Part shown: positions 24,986 to 33,055 of the stretch, in pieces | How the letters are laid out: each line of letters begins with the position of its first letter | Numbering within the stretch: position 1 is the stretch's first letter | DNA from: Candidatus Avimonas merdigallinarum | GTDB lineage: Bacteria > Bacillota > Clostridia > Oscillospirales > Acutalibacteraceae | DNA: 36,330 bases | Reading direction: 5' to 3' | Assembly: GCA_904377855.1 (NCBI GenBank) | Contig: CAJFGS010000026.1 | Coordinates: 1-36,330, forward strand | Translations under genes and position numbers: made by a program | Notes under the pieces: model-generated | Database searches by the model: none | The model's input: only the letters and a program-made list of their open reading frames with translations | Told to the model about the DNA's origin: nothing

Positions 24986-25321
24986 GAATAGACCGTTCCT
25001 TTCGTTGATGCTTGAGGATTTGCGCCGTTTCCGGCAGCTGGCAGCCTTCGGCCTTCCATAGTCCGCCGATAAACGCCGAAGGATTATTATAACATATTCT
25101 TCGTCGCTTGGGAAGCGTTTCCTAAAGAAAAGCCGGGGCTTCCTTGCCAAAGATAATCATAATTTGATATGCAGGCCATGCTTTTCTACCACGCCCGCCA
25201 GATACCGTCCTGCTCCATTTGTAAGGCCGGTTTTCCTGCCGTGCACCTGGTGTTCGGACACGTGACCATATTCAAGGCCACAACCCAGAAAGACCTTCGA
25301 GCATATTCCCCGCCAAGTACG
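24986..25321. other. Intergenic region upstream of the ABC-F gene and downstream of the ABC permease
   Basis: A minus-strand TATAAT at about 25088 could be the -10 of the ABC-F gene, but no good -35 is visible. From 25321 down to 25157 the minus strand stays open for 54 codons in the same frame as the permease, directly after its stop; see findings. No other gene is visible. Confidence 0.4.
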
Positions 25322-26893
25322 TTAGTTTCGCAGCCGGAATGTCTTTGGCGCAAGCCGGTAAATCAAAACACATGCCACAATGGAATACAGCACGCAGAAA
25401 GCAATGCACATAATTCCAAATGCCAGAGTGGGCATCCGCACCTGCATAAGGAAGAAACAGACAAAGTAGGTAACGGACATGACCAGCTGGTAGGTACCGC
25501 TCTTTACTTCCACATCTGCGGAATATGGCTGCAGCAGGTAGTAAACGGTCAGGTAGTGAACGGAGAAAAACATGCTCATACAGAGGATGGAAACAAAGAG
25601 TACCGCATAGTTGAGCGGGTTGTCCGTCCCGCCGGACGCATACAGGAGAACCGCCAGCCCTGCGCCGATGACCAGAGCCGGAAGCAGATTGATCTTCATA
25701 ATTTCCCGCAGACGGATCCGGAACAGCTTCAATACCATATCCGGCCGCTTGTAAAAGGAATAGGTCAGCAGGCTGTGATCGCAATTCATGAACAACGCCT
25801 TGGTAAAACTGGTACCGCGGTTGATGGCATACATGATAAACACAAAATACGGCAGGAAGGTCATCAGCAGTTCATTGGTCTCCTCTTTGATTTCCGGTGC
25901 AAGATAAAAAGCCAAAAGAACGCCAAGCAGCAAGAACAGGCATACGGCGGCGATCTTCTTAGTGGAGCTCCAGAGGATTTTCCGGTGCCGCTTGATGAAC
26001 AGCTCGTTGAGGTATTCAAAACCCTTCCGCTTGCTGGTGATACTGGTATCCGCACTGATGACTTTCTGGCTCTGCTTCTGGGAAACCTGCGCTACGGTAT
26101 CCATCTGATTGGTCAGCTGTGCCAGAAGCTGCTGGTTGATCTCCCGGTATCCCCGGAAGGTCAGGATTTTCCAAAGCCCTACGGCGCCTACCGGAATAAA
26201 GGCGACCATCAGCACCGCTGTGACCTCTCCCGGAACGACAATTCCTGCCGCAGGCAGGCCATAGGCAGCCGCAAGAAACAGCCCTACAAGAGCCCAAAGA
26301 TGCTTGCGCAGCTTGTTTTCATTGTAGACGAATCCATGCTTCTCATAATCCCACAAGGACGAAGCCGCCACGGCCATTTTTATCCCCGCTATCGAAAACG
26401 GGATCAGCAGACAGAGCCACGGGGGGACGCCCCTATCCATCCCGAACAAGATGGAGAACGGGAGGAAGCCGACAATCACTTTCAGGATGGAATAGAGGTA
26501 GTTGACCAGCGTATATTCCCGCGCGTCCATCCGCAGCAGGATCATGGCGTAGTATTTATCTCTTGTGGGGTTGAATAGGCTGGTATTCATCCAGGCGCCA
26601 ATCGCCGTCAAAAACAGCAGGATGTGCAGATACACCTGATCCGCCGGCGCCGTTTTATATAGCACGCCGATCCCGGCCACCATCGTGATGAAATAAAGAA
26701 ATTTCCCGAGAAATACCGAAACTATCTCCCACAGCACCGAAAGGACATTGGCGAAGATTTTCAGCCCCTTCACCCGGTACAGCGTTGCCGGCAGTATCCG
26801 TCTAATCAAAGGAATCTGCTTGAGGGAATACAGGATGCCATTGACCCGGTAAGTATTTTTCAGGGAAAAAGAAATCCGAAGCGTCCTATTCAT
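25322..26893 (-). CDS. Large ABC exporter permease subunit
   Basis: This 523-residue protein has about ten to twelve hydrophobic helices with a long cytoplasmic loop near residues 240-310 (QKQSQKVISADTSITSKRKGFEYL). It contains SLFNPTRDKYYAMILLRMDAR (about 102) and ALFMNCDHSLLTYSFYKRP, features of large clostridial ABC exporter membrane subunits. The substrate is unknown; peptide or antimicrobial export or self-protection is plausible. ATG 26893 has GGGAGGAAGG upstream and overlaps the ATPase gene by 8 bp, so coupled translation is likely. It is the last gene of the xre-led operon. Confidence 0.82.
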   Translation of the reverse strand: MNRTLRISFSLKNTYRVNGILYSLKQIPLIRRILPATLYRVKGLKIFANVLSVLWEIVSVFLGKFLYFITMVAGIGVLYKTAPADQVYLHILLFLTAIGAWMNTSLFNPTRDKYYAMILLRMDAREYTLVNYLYSILKVIVGFLPFSILFGMDRGVPPWLCLLIPFSIAGIKMAVAASSLWDYEKHGFVYNENKLRKHLWALVGLFLAAAYGLPAAGIVVPGEVTAVLMVAFIPVGAVGLWKILTFRGYREINQQLLAQLTNQMDTVAQVSQKQSQKVISADTSITSKRKGFEYLNELFIKRHRKILWSSTKKIAAVCLFLLLGVLLAFYLAPEIKEETNELLMTFLPYFVFIMYAINRGTSFTKALFMNCDHSLLTYSFYKRPDMVLKLFRIRLREIMKINLLPALVIGAGLAVLLYASGGTDNPLNYAVLFVSILCMSMFFSVHYLTVYYLLQPYSADVEVKSGTYQLVMSVTYFVCFFLMQVRMPTLAFGIMCIAFCVLYSIVACVLIYRLAPKTFRLRN

Positions 26894-27593
26894 GTCCTTC
26901 CTCCCGGAGAGCCGCAATGATCTTGTCCTTGAATTCATGGCTGTCCAGATTGGATTTGTCAATCCGCTCCAATACCCCATGATTGAGCAGCACGATCTCG
27001 TCGCACAGGTCCAGCGCCAAATCCATGATATGGGTGGAGAAGATGGTGATTCTCCCCTGCTTTAGGGAACGGAGCAGCTGCTTCATCTCCTCGGCGACCA
27101 CGACGTCAAGAGACGTGAGCGGTTCGTCTAGTAGCAAAAGAGGCGGCTGGGCGATGATGTTAACGAGCATCTGCATCTTGTTCTTCATCCCATGGGAGTA
27201 ATCCTTGAGCAGCTTGTCCCTATCTTCCGGCTCAATGCTCATGTAGTCAAAATATTCATCAATGGGTCTTGGGTTTGGAATACTCTTCTCATTGATGTCG
27301 AGAAAGAATTTGATAAACTCCCGTCCGGTGAGAAATTCCGGGACGGTCGGGGTGGACAGTACATACCCGATATCCTCCGCTGCCGCCTGGCGGCGGTTCC
27401 CGTTTTCCTCCAGCCAGAAGCTGCCGCCGTCCGCCTTGATATCCCGATTGATACAGTTGAACAAAGTGGTCTTCCCTGCGCCGTTGCGTCCCAGGAGGCC
27501 GTAAATCTTTCCGCTTTCAAAAGTAAAGCTAATATCCTTTAGGACTTCCTTTTTCTCAAAGCGCTTGGACAGGTGCTCTATGACAAAATTCAT
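26886..27593 (-). CDS. ABC exporter ATPase
   Basis: The 235-residue ATPase has Walker A GRNGAGKTT (about 34-42), signature YSHGMKNKMQM (in place of LSGGQ, about 135), Walker B LLLLDEPLTSLD (about 154) and the H-loop STHIMD (about 188). The modified signature is common in ABC ATPases of small export and immunity systems. The start is ATG 27593, 8 bp after GGAGG; the in-frame TTG at 27608 overlaps that site. It overlaps the permease downstream and follows the small membrane protein by 15 bp. Confidence 0.92.
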   Translation of the reverse strand: MNFVIEHLSKRFEKKEVLKDISFTFESGKIYGLLGRNGAGKTTLFNCINRDIKADGGSFWLEENGNRRQAAAEDIGYVLSTPTVPEFLTGREFIKFFLDINEKSIPNPRPIDEYFDYMSIEPEDRDKLLKDYSHGMKNKMQMLVNIIAQPPLLLLDEPLTSLDVVVAEEMKQLLRSLKQGRITIFSTHIMDLALDLCDEIVLLNHGVLERIDKSNLDSHEFKDKIIAALREEGHE

Positions 27594-27608
27594 GCGTTTT
27601 TCCTCCAA

Positions 27609-28034
27609 TTACATTTTGCGTTGATAATAGGCCATAAGGACAAAATCCAACACCGTTTTCAGCAGGAACACACCTACAAAGGATAGGGTAACCCATAGCG
27701 GTGTGTCTAAAAAGATAGAGACCCAGGCGCCGCCCATCAGCAGCCAGTGGAGTATTTCGCCGGAAACAGCCTGCGCTTTGCTGCGAATGAGCTGATTGCG
27801 TTCATCCTTCACCTCGATTGCGTTGAGTTTTATCCGCTCGGGATCCTTTTCTTCCCACCGGCCAAACCAATATTTCGCAAGGCCAAAGCCGAACAAACCG
27901 GCTCCTATACCGACCGCCGCCCCGCTTTGCGTACGATTCCAAACATTGTGGAACACCAGATTTGAAACGACAACCAGCACGATCCCTGCTATCGCCAAAG
28001 CCAGATACAGTTTTGTTTTTGTCCTAGCCTTCAA
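27609..28034 (-). CDS. Small DUF2178-like membrane protein
   Basis: The 141-residue protein has four predicted helices: residues about 9-28, 38-55, 92-108 and 112-130. A charged central loop carries KDERNQLIRSKAQA. That D-E-R...I..KA motif is shared by DUF2178 and similar small proteins found next to Xre regulators. Function is unknown. The start is TTG at 28034, whose codon overlaps the TGA of the regulator (TTGA), with AGGAAGG upstream; no better ATG exists in frame. It lies between the regulator and the ABC genes. Confidence 0.75.
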   Translation of the reverse strand: MKARTKTKLYLALAIAGIVLVVVSNLVFHNVWNRTQSGAAVGIGAGLFGFGLAKYWFGRWEEKDPERIKLNAIEVKDERNQLIRSKAQAVSGEILHWLLMGGAWVSIFLDTPLWVTLSFVGVFLLKTVLDFVLMAYYQRKM

Positions 28035-28234
28035 GTCCCTTCCTCCTCGTAAATAAAGATGTCTTCTATCGTCATGTCGAAATATCGGGCGATTTTATAT
28101 GCCAGGGTAAGCGACGGATTATACCGCCCGTTTTCCAGTGAGCCGATGGTCTGCCGGGAGACTTCTAAGACGCTTGCCAGGTCTTCCTGCTTGATACCGC
28201 GGCTTTTCCGAAGTTCTTCCAATCGGTTTTTCAT
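28031..28234 (-). CDS. Xre-family HTH regulator (67 residues)
   Basis: A single Cro/CI-type helix-turn-helix protein. It has RLEELRKSRGIKQEDLASVLEVSRQTIGSLENGRYNP, with the recognition helix around SRQTIGSLE (residues about 27-35), and ends in a short acidic tail. Compact regulators of this type control membrane-protein and ABC operons. ATG 28234 follows GGGAGG by 8 bp. It is the first gene of the left module, and its promoter is flanked by a perfect inverted repeat, suggesting autoregulation. Confidence 0.92.
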   Translation of the reverse strand: MKNRLEELRKSRGIKQEDLASVLEVSRQTIGSLENGRYNPSLTLAYKIARYFDMTIEDIFIYEEEGT

Positions 28235-28255
28235 CCGGCTTCCTCCCGTCTGTGA

Positions 28256-28324
28256 TATGGAAAGTTTCCTTTCCGTGGTCCATTATATCCATCCACGCCC
28301 AAAATGTCAAGGAAACTTTCCATA
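28256..28324 (-). promoter_or_regulatory. Consensus promoter with flanking 16-bp inverted operator
   Basis: On the minus strand TTGACA (28310-28305), 17 bp and TATAAT (28287-28282) match the consensus exactly. The promoter is bracketed by TATGGAAAGTTTCCTT (28256-28271) and its exact reverse complement (28309-28324); each arm holds the near-palindrome GGAAASTTTCC. The layout suits a dimeric repressor, most simply the Xre protein it drives. Confidence 0.88.
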
Positions 28325-28367
28325 AGCGAGCAGAAAAGCTCTCGCAAGGGGGGGCTGCTTGCTTATA

Positions 28368-28392
28368 TGCAAAACAAATGGATGGTTTTGCA
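28368..28392 (+). repeat. Inverted repeat upstream of the right Xre module
   Basis: TGCAAAAC (28368-28375) and GTTTTGCA (28385-28392) are perfect inverted arms about 75 bp upstream of the plus-strand promoter. This could be an operator or a weak hairpin; the sequence does not decide. Confidence 0.4.
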
Positions 28393-28467
28393 AAGTTTTA
28401 CTGGATAAAAAGCGCCTCCAACTTTCCTGATGGTTAATTTTTTCAACAAAACTTAAACATAACTCCA

Positions 28468-28496
28468 TTGTAATTCGGCTTAGAATCCCGTACAAT
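28468..28496 (+). promoter_or_regulatory. Promoter of the right Xre-ABC module
   Basis: TTGTAA, 17-bp spacer and TACAAT, 20 bp upstream of the ATG at 28517. Confidence 0.8.
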
Positions 28497-28516
28497 GACT
28501 GCAGGAGGCGAATCCT

Positions 28517-29635
28517 ATGAAAGAAATCCATCTTGGCCGTATTCTGATTGAGAATCGCCACAAACGAGGGATCACTCAGGAAGATCTGGCGAAACATATC
28601 GGTGTAACGACGGCAGCTATTTCCAAGTGGGAAACCGGCGCCACTTATCCGGATATTCTGCTTCTCCCTCAGCTCGCCGCTTATTTTGATATCAGCATTG
28701 ATGAACTGATGGGATATCAACCCCAGCTGGATAAAGAGGAAATTTTAAAATGGTATCGCCGGCTTTCTGAAGAATTCGCCTCTCTTCCCTTTGATGAAGC
28801 AGTGGCACATTGCCGGGACATGGCAAAAAAATATTATTCCTGTTACCCGTTTCTGCTCCAGATCGGCGCCCTTTTGGTGAATTATTCTTCACTTGCTGGA
28901 AGCCCCGGAAAATCGGAACAGGTCATAAACGAGGCGTTGGACTTGTTCCGACGGGTAAAAACAGAAAGCGAGGATCCTGTACACGCAAGGGAAGCGCTTC
29001 AAATGGAAGCCTACTGTCTGCTGGCCCTGGAACACCCCTCAGAGGTATTGGAGCTTTTGGAACAGGAGCCCTCTATGGCTATGCCTTCTGAGCCGCTTCT
29101 AGCTTCCGCTTACCAGATGGCCGGAAACCGCCGCGAAGCCAAACGTGTCCTTCAGATCGGCATCTATCAGGGGCTTTTATCTCTGGTCGATCTGCTGACT
29201 TCCTATACAGGGCTTTGTACAGATGATCGGAAGACCTTTAAAGAAAGCAGCCGGCGCCTTCAGTCGATCGCCAGCACTTTCCATATGGACGAGCTGCACC
29301 CGGGGATACTTCTGTCCTGCTACATCATTCTGGCGCAGGGGTGGGCTTCGTTTGGGGAAACAGAAAAAGCGCTGGATATTTTGGAAAAATACACAGACCT
29401 GGCTACTGGCGCTATTTACCCCCTGCAGCTTCATGGGGATGCGTATTTCACTCTCTTAAACGATTGGCTGGACAGCACGCTGGAATTTGGAGAATATCCT
29501 CCCAGAAAGGAATCGGTTATTCGTCACAGCATGACGCAGGCACTTACGGATAACCCAGCATTTCATAATCTTATGGATCAGCCTCGCTTTCAATTGATGA
29601 TGGATCGGTTAAAACGCAGTGAGGAGGGAAAATAA
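28517..29635 (+). CDS. Xre-family regulator with long helical C-terminus
   Basis: The 372-residue protein starts with an Xre HTH (GRILIENRHKRGITQEDLAKHIGVTTAAISKWETG, recognition helix about 31-40). About 290 residues of alpha-helical repeats follow, such as ALQMEAYCLLALEHPSEVLELLEQ and YIILAQGWASFGETEKALDILEKY, whose spacing resembles tetratricopeptide repeats. Regulators of this architecture can sense peptides or other ligands through the repeat domain, but no ligand is known here. ATG 28517 has AGGAGG 8 bp upstream. It is followed after 1 bp by the ATPase gene and so heads a three-gene operon. Confidence 0.85.
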   Translation: MKEIHLGRILIENRHKRGITQEDLAKHIGVTTAAISKWETGATYPDILLLPQLAAYFDISIDELMGYQPQLDKEEILKWYRRLSEEFASLPFDEAVAHCRDMAKKYYSCYPFLLQIGALLVNYSSLAGSPGKSEQVINEALDLFRRVKTESEDPVHAREALQMEAYCLLALEHPSEVLELLEQEPSMAMPSEPLLASAYQMAGNRREAKRVLQIGIYQGLLSLVDLLTSYTGLCTDDRKTFKESSRRLQSIASTFHMDELHPGILLSCYIILAQGWASFGETEKALDILEKYTDLATGAIYPLQLHGDAYFTLLNDWLDSTLEFGEYPPRKESVIRHSMTQALTDNPAFHNLMDQPRFQLMMDRLKRSEEGK

Positions 29636-29636
29636 A

Positions 29637-30551
29637 TTGAATGCCGTCGCTTTAGAAAATTTATCAAAAACCTATACCGGGGGAAAACAGGCGGTGAAAC
29701 AGATTCGCCTTACCCTGGAGCAAGGCGAAGTGTTTGGGTTTCTCGGCCCCAATGGGGCTGGAAAAACCACCACCGTCAAGCTGTTAAACGGTATGCTTGC
29801 CCCCTCGGAAGGAAGCTGCCGGGTACTCGGCGTGAATCCGGCAGATGAACCCGAAAAGGTCCATGCGGTTTCCGGTGTGCTCACCGAACACGCTCAGATG
29901 TATGACAACCTGACCGGCATGCAGAACCTGCTCTTCTATGCAGCCGTTTTTGGAATCCCTGCCGGAGAAGGGAAGGAACGTGCCAAAGACCTTTTGCGCC
30001 AATTAGGGCTGGAGGAAGCCAAAGACCGGAAACTGTCCGCTTATTCGACCGGCATGCGGCAAAGGCTTTCCCTTGCCAGAGCGTTAATACACAGGCCTCA
30101 AGTGCTTTTCCTGGATGAACCGACCTCCGGGCTTGACCCGGAAAGCGCGCAGAATGTCAATCAGTTGATCCGGGAACTGGCAACAAAGGAAGGCGTCACA
30201 ATCTTTCTCTGTACCCACCAGCTTCGCTATGCCCAGGAAATCTGCACCCGCTACGGCTTAATTGAAGAAGGGCGCCTTTTGGCAGCCGGAACGCTGGAAC
30301 AGCTGCAGGGCAAAATCCCGTCCGGGACCACACTGCAAATCCGTGCAGCCCATATGCCCAAAGGGCTCCCTTTACGGTGCATCGGAAAAAATCAATACGA
30401 AACAACGATTCAGTGCGGCGAAGAAATCCCCCGGCTTGTCCGCCAGATTGTGGAGGGCGGCGGGGACATCTATTATGTTTCTGAAAGAAAGCCTTCCCTG
30501 GAGGATATCTATTTTGCCCTCACTGCAAAGAAGAAGGAGGCAGCAAGATGA
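29637..30551 (+). CDS. ABC-2 type exporter ATPase
   Basis: The 304-residue ATPase has Walker A GPNGAGKTT (about 37-45), Q-loop region LTEHAQMYDNLTG, signature YSTGMRQRLSLARAL (about 137), Walker B VLFLDEPTSGLDPES (about 158) and H-loop CTHQ (about 190). A C-terminal accessory domain of about 80 residues follows, typical of drug or peptide ABC-2 ATPases. The start is TTG at 29637, placed by GAGGAGGG about 8-10 bp upstream. Its end overlaps the permease start (ATGA). Confidence 0.93.
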   Translation: MNAVALENLSKTYTGGKQAVKQIRLTLEQGEVFGFLGPNGAGKTTTVKLLNGMLAPSEGSCRVLGVNPADEPEKVHAVSGVLTEHAQMYDNLTGMQNLLFYAAVFGIPAGEGKERAKDLLRQLGLEEAKDRKLSAYSTGMRQRLSLARALIHRPQVLFLDEPTSGLDPESAQNVNQLIRELATKEGVTIFLCTHQLRYAQEICTRYGLIEEGRLLAAGTLEQLQGKIPSGTTLQIRAAHMPKGLPLRCIGKNQYETTIQCGEEIPRLVRQIVEGGGDIYYVSERKPSLEDIYFALTAKKKEAAR

Positions 30552-31333
30552 AAAGCGCTATGCTGGCTATTATTAAAAAGGATTTTCGCGGCGTTACCAC
30601 CAACAAGAATCTATTTACCGCTCTGCTGGTTGTGCCGCTGGTCCTTACCATCATCCTGCCATCCGTCTTTGTGCTCCTGATTCATTTTGCCCCGGACGAC
30701 CCGGATATTCAGAAACTGGTGGATTTGCTGCCCCAGGAGGCACAAGGGGAAAGTTTTGAATTGACGGTTGTGCGATTGATCCTGAATTTTATTTTGCCGG
30801 CCTTTTTCCTGATGATCCCCATTATGACGGCTTCCATTATGGCGGCCAGTTCCTTTGTAGGTGAAAAAGAAAGGCACACGCTGGAAACGCTCCTTTACTG
30901 CCCTTTAACGGTAAAGCAGATTTTCCGTTCCAAGGTATTGGCTTCCTTTTTACTGAGCATGATGGTATCGTTCATTTCCTTCTGCGCCATGCTGCTGGTA
31001 TTGGAACTGGAAATCTTTTTTCTGATGGGGAGTCTCCTGCTTCCCGGTGCTAATTGGCTGGTCGTTCTGCTGCTGGTCTCCCCTGCTGTTTCGCTGATTG
31101 CCATTACGCTGATTGTCAGGAGATCCGCTAAAGCGCAAAGCGTGGAAGAATCCCAGCAAAGTGCGGTATTCCTGATCATTCCCATTATCCTGTTAGTAGC
31201 TGGACAGTTTACCGGGATATTGCTCCTGAACATCTGGATTCTGCTTGGAATTGGCGTCATATGCGCATTCCTTGCCTGGCTGCTGCTCAAAAATTGCATG
31301 GGGCGCTTTACCTATGAGATGCTGCTGAAATAG
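30548..31333 (+). CDS. ABC-2 type exporter permease
   Basis: The 261-residue protein has six hydrophobic helices (near residues 22-42, 75-100, 132-152, 162-182, 205-225, 228-250) and the conserved ABC-2 stretch SFVGEKERHTLETLLYCPLT (about 107-126). It pairs with the preceding ATPase, whose stop codon it overlaps by 4 bp. The substrate is unknown. It ends the right-hand operon; no clear terminator follows. Confidence 0.92.
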   Translation: MKSAMLAIIKKDFRGVTTNKNLFTALLVVPLVLTIILPSVFVLLIHFAPDDPDIQKLVDLLPQEAQGESFELTVVRLILNFILPAFFLMIPIMTASIMAASSFVGEKERHTLETLLYCPLTVKQIFRSKVLASFLLSMMVSFISFCAMLLVLELEIFFLMGSLLLPGANWLVVLLLVSPAVSLIAITLIVRRSAKAQSVEESQQSAVFLIIPIILLVAGQFTGILLLNIWILLGIGVICAFLAWLLLKNCMGRFTYEMLLK

Positions 31334-31611
31334 TTCTTCCAACTGCCTGTCTATATGAGCATAAATATGGCCCACAGGACAGTGAAAATTTATCCGTCGA
31401 GGTGTCCACTCATCGTTTTTCGTTTATGTTTTTCAAAATCATGGGATCTACATATATACCCTTGCAAATCTCATTATAATTCTTTTGCTCGGAAAAAAGA
31501 ATTATCGGCATTAAGGCGGAATTGGCATCGGAACGCAAAAATACCGAATAGCCTTTCCAAAGAAAATATCTCGGCTAGGTGAAATGGTATGCAGTGTTAA
31601 ATGGCCAAACT
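31334..31611. other. AT-rich intergenic stretch, no gene recognised
   Basis: A 75-codon plus-strand frame (31355-31582) has no ribosome-binding site or family likeness and looks spurious. The sequence is AT-richer than the surroundings. Confidence 0.5.
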
Positions 31612-31639
31612 AGTTCTTCCTGGATATCCAGCTAGAACT
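31612..31639. repeat. 28-bp palindrome at the histidine kinase remnant end
   Basis: AGTTCT, then CTGGATATCCAG, then AGAACT form nested inverted repeats that span the stop codon of the kinase remnant. It may be the old terminator of that gene. Confidence 0.5.
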
Positions 31640-31974
31640 TTTTCAAAAATATGGAGAAAGTGCTTCCGCCTTTATCGGACGCCACCTTGATATACCATTC
31701 TGCTTATTGATAATGTCACGGGTTAGATACAGCCCGACTCCCACGCCGTCAATACCCGCGGACTTCTTTTCTCTATAAAAACGCCCGAAAATCTTTGCCT
31801 GTTCTTCTTCGGGTATTCCGATGCCATTATCGGATATATCCAGCCGCAGATAGGACGGGCATTCTGTGACTGTTAGTCCGACAATCCCATCATTCGGCGT
31901 GTATTTTACAGCGTTGTCGAGGACATTCGTAATGGCTTCCGCTGTCCAGTTGAAATCGGAATACATTGCGAACC
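31632..31974 (-). pseudogene. Truncated, frameshifted sensor histidine kinase (HATPase domain)
   Basis: The minus strand encodes the C-terminal ATPase part of a two-component kinase: WTAEAITNVLDNAVKYTP (N box), LDISDNGIGIPEE (G1 box), IFGRFYRE (F box) and GVGLYLTRDII (G2 box). After KQNG the frame is broken by a missing base. In the next frame the expected ending YIKVASDKGGSTFSIFLKKF continues to a stop at 31634-31632. The N-terminal sensor and dimerisation parts are absent because IS200-like sequence begins at about 31960-31975. No response regulator gene is near. Confidence 0.85.
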
Positions 31975-32160
31975 AATTGAAGGAAGATGAATTAGGCGAA
32001 CAACTGACCATGAGTGAACTCGGCCCGTTCACGGGCGGCAAGTAACAGTTTGAGCGCGGCTGGCAGACCGTACTTACACGTTTGACGTGTATGCGTGGAG
32101 CATAGGGATTTGCCCGCATAGGAAATACCACCGGCTTTGCCGGTGGATGTTTATTGCCCA
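31957..32160 (+). mobile_element. IS200/IS605-family 3' remnant (TnpA tail and right end)
   Basis: The plus strand encodes EYIANQLKEDELGEQLTMS and ELGPFTGGK with stop at 32043-32045. This aligns with the C-terminus of IS200-type Y1 transposases (pattern YI-x2-Q-x-KED...QLS...PF). After the stop come several hairpins: TACACG/CGTGTA (32075-32091), TATGC/GCATA (32090-32104) and CCACCGGC-TTT-GCCGGTGG (32128-32146), the last typical of a subterminal hairpin. The 5' part of the element is missing. Family assignment is from memory of the TnpA tail. Confidence 0.65.
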
Positions 32161-32231
32161 CACATGGCGGGAAAGAGCCTCCAACGCCTTGCAAAACACC
32201 GCTTATTTTTGAATGAAGTGCAAAATATTGT

Positions 32232-32260
32232 TTGACATATTACTGCGTTTTCGTTAATAT
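32232..32260 (+). promoter_or_regulatory. Promoter of the lipoprotein gene
   Basis: TTGACA, 17-bp spacer, TAATAT. The leader to the ATG at 32438 is about 170 nt and holds an imperfect GC-rich inverted repeat (GGGGAGGCGGCATCCCGTTCCCC), but no known riboswitch. Confidence 0.8.
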
Positions 32261-32437
32261 GAAATTGAGGCTTCGAACAATTCGGGGATGATTTCTGCGG
32301 GGAGGCGGCATCCCGTTCCCCGCGGGCTGCCATGGTCCCCTTCCCGCTACCTGCTCTGGCGCTCGGAAAGGGAAACGGGCGGCTGACCCTGCCGGATTCA
32401 GCGGGAGCCTGCCCGGCGACGAAAAGGAGGCGATTTC

Positions 32438-33055
32438 ATGAAACGGATTTCCCTGCTGACAGCCTGCGCCCTTCTCCTGCTTTTCTGCGCCGGGTGCCGC
32501 AGCAAGGCCGACAAACTCAAACGGGAGCTGCACCTGCCTTCGACGGCGGATTCCTCTTCCACCACTTCCACCACGGCCCCTCCCGCCGACCCTTCCGTCC
32601 CGGAACTGCCGGCGGATATCACCGAGTGGGTGGACAATGAGACCCCGTGGCAGGAACTGATCACGGTATCCTACGACATCAACGACATGATCGAGCAGCT
32701 GTTCCTGGAGCCTTACCTGCATTTTACAACGGAATACATCACGGTTGCCGAACTGCACGCGGTGTTCCCCATCCAGTGCGTGCGGGAAAATGAGGACGGG
32801 TTCGTATACTTTGTGTACCAAATTGAGCAGAGCGGGCTGCTGTACGTGTTCCTGGCCCCGGATTGGGAGGGCGATCCGCCAACCACCTTGCGAAATTGGT
32901 TTTATGTGGACGGGAACCGATCCTATGCGGATTTCGCCTCCATTGAAGAGGGAGATACCCTGGAGGACGTAAAAAAGCTCGACCCGACCGTACAGATTTA
33001 CAAGAATATGATGGATGCGGACCAGGAAAGGAAAAGTGGCGGCTTCCACTACTGA
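32438..33055 (+). CDS. Putative lipoprotein of unknown function
   Basis: The 205-residue protein has a lipoprotein signal peptide (LLTACALLLLFCAGC, Cys about residue 20). A Ser/Thr/Pro-rich linker follows (about 36-58), then a soluble domain of aromatic-rich strands such as GFVYFVYQIEQSGLLYVFLAP. I recognise no family. ATG 32438 follows AAAAGGAGG. The coding frame ends at FHY, but coding-like sequence goes on in the other frames up to 33163, so the C-terminus may be truncated. It is followed by a second small membrane-anchored gene. Confidence 0.75.
   Translation: MKRISLLTACALLLLFCAGCRSKADKLKRELHLPSTADSSSTTSTTAPPADPSVPELPADITEWVDNETPWQELITVSYDINDMIEQLFLEPYLHFTTEYITVAELHAVFPIQCVRENEDGFVYFVYQIEQSGLLYVFLAPDWEGDPPTTLRNWFYVDGNRSYADFASIEEGDTLEDVKKLDPTVQIYKNMMDADQERKSGGFHY

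Noticed and set aside
23501..24991. 496-codon plus-strand frame opposite the ABC-F gene
   Set aside because: Antisense shadow without protein-like features.
31643..32194. 183-codon minus-strand frame as an intact histidine kinase
   Set aside because: Its first 70 codons are the complement of the IS200-like end and its last 20 are out of frame, so it is a chimera of a pseudogene and a mobile element.
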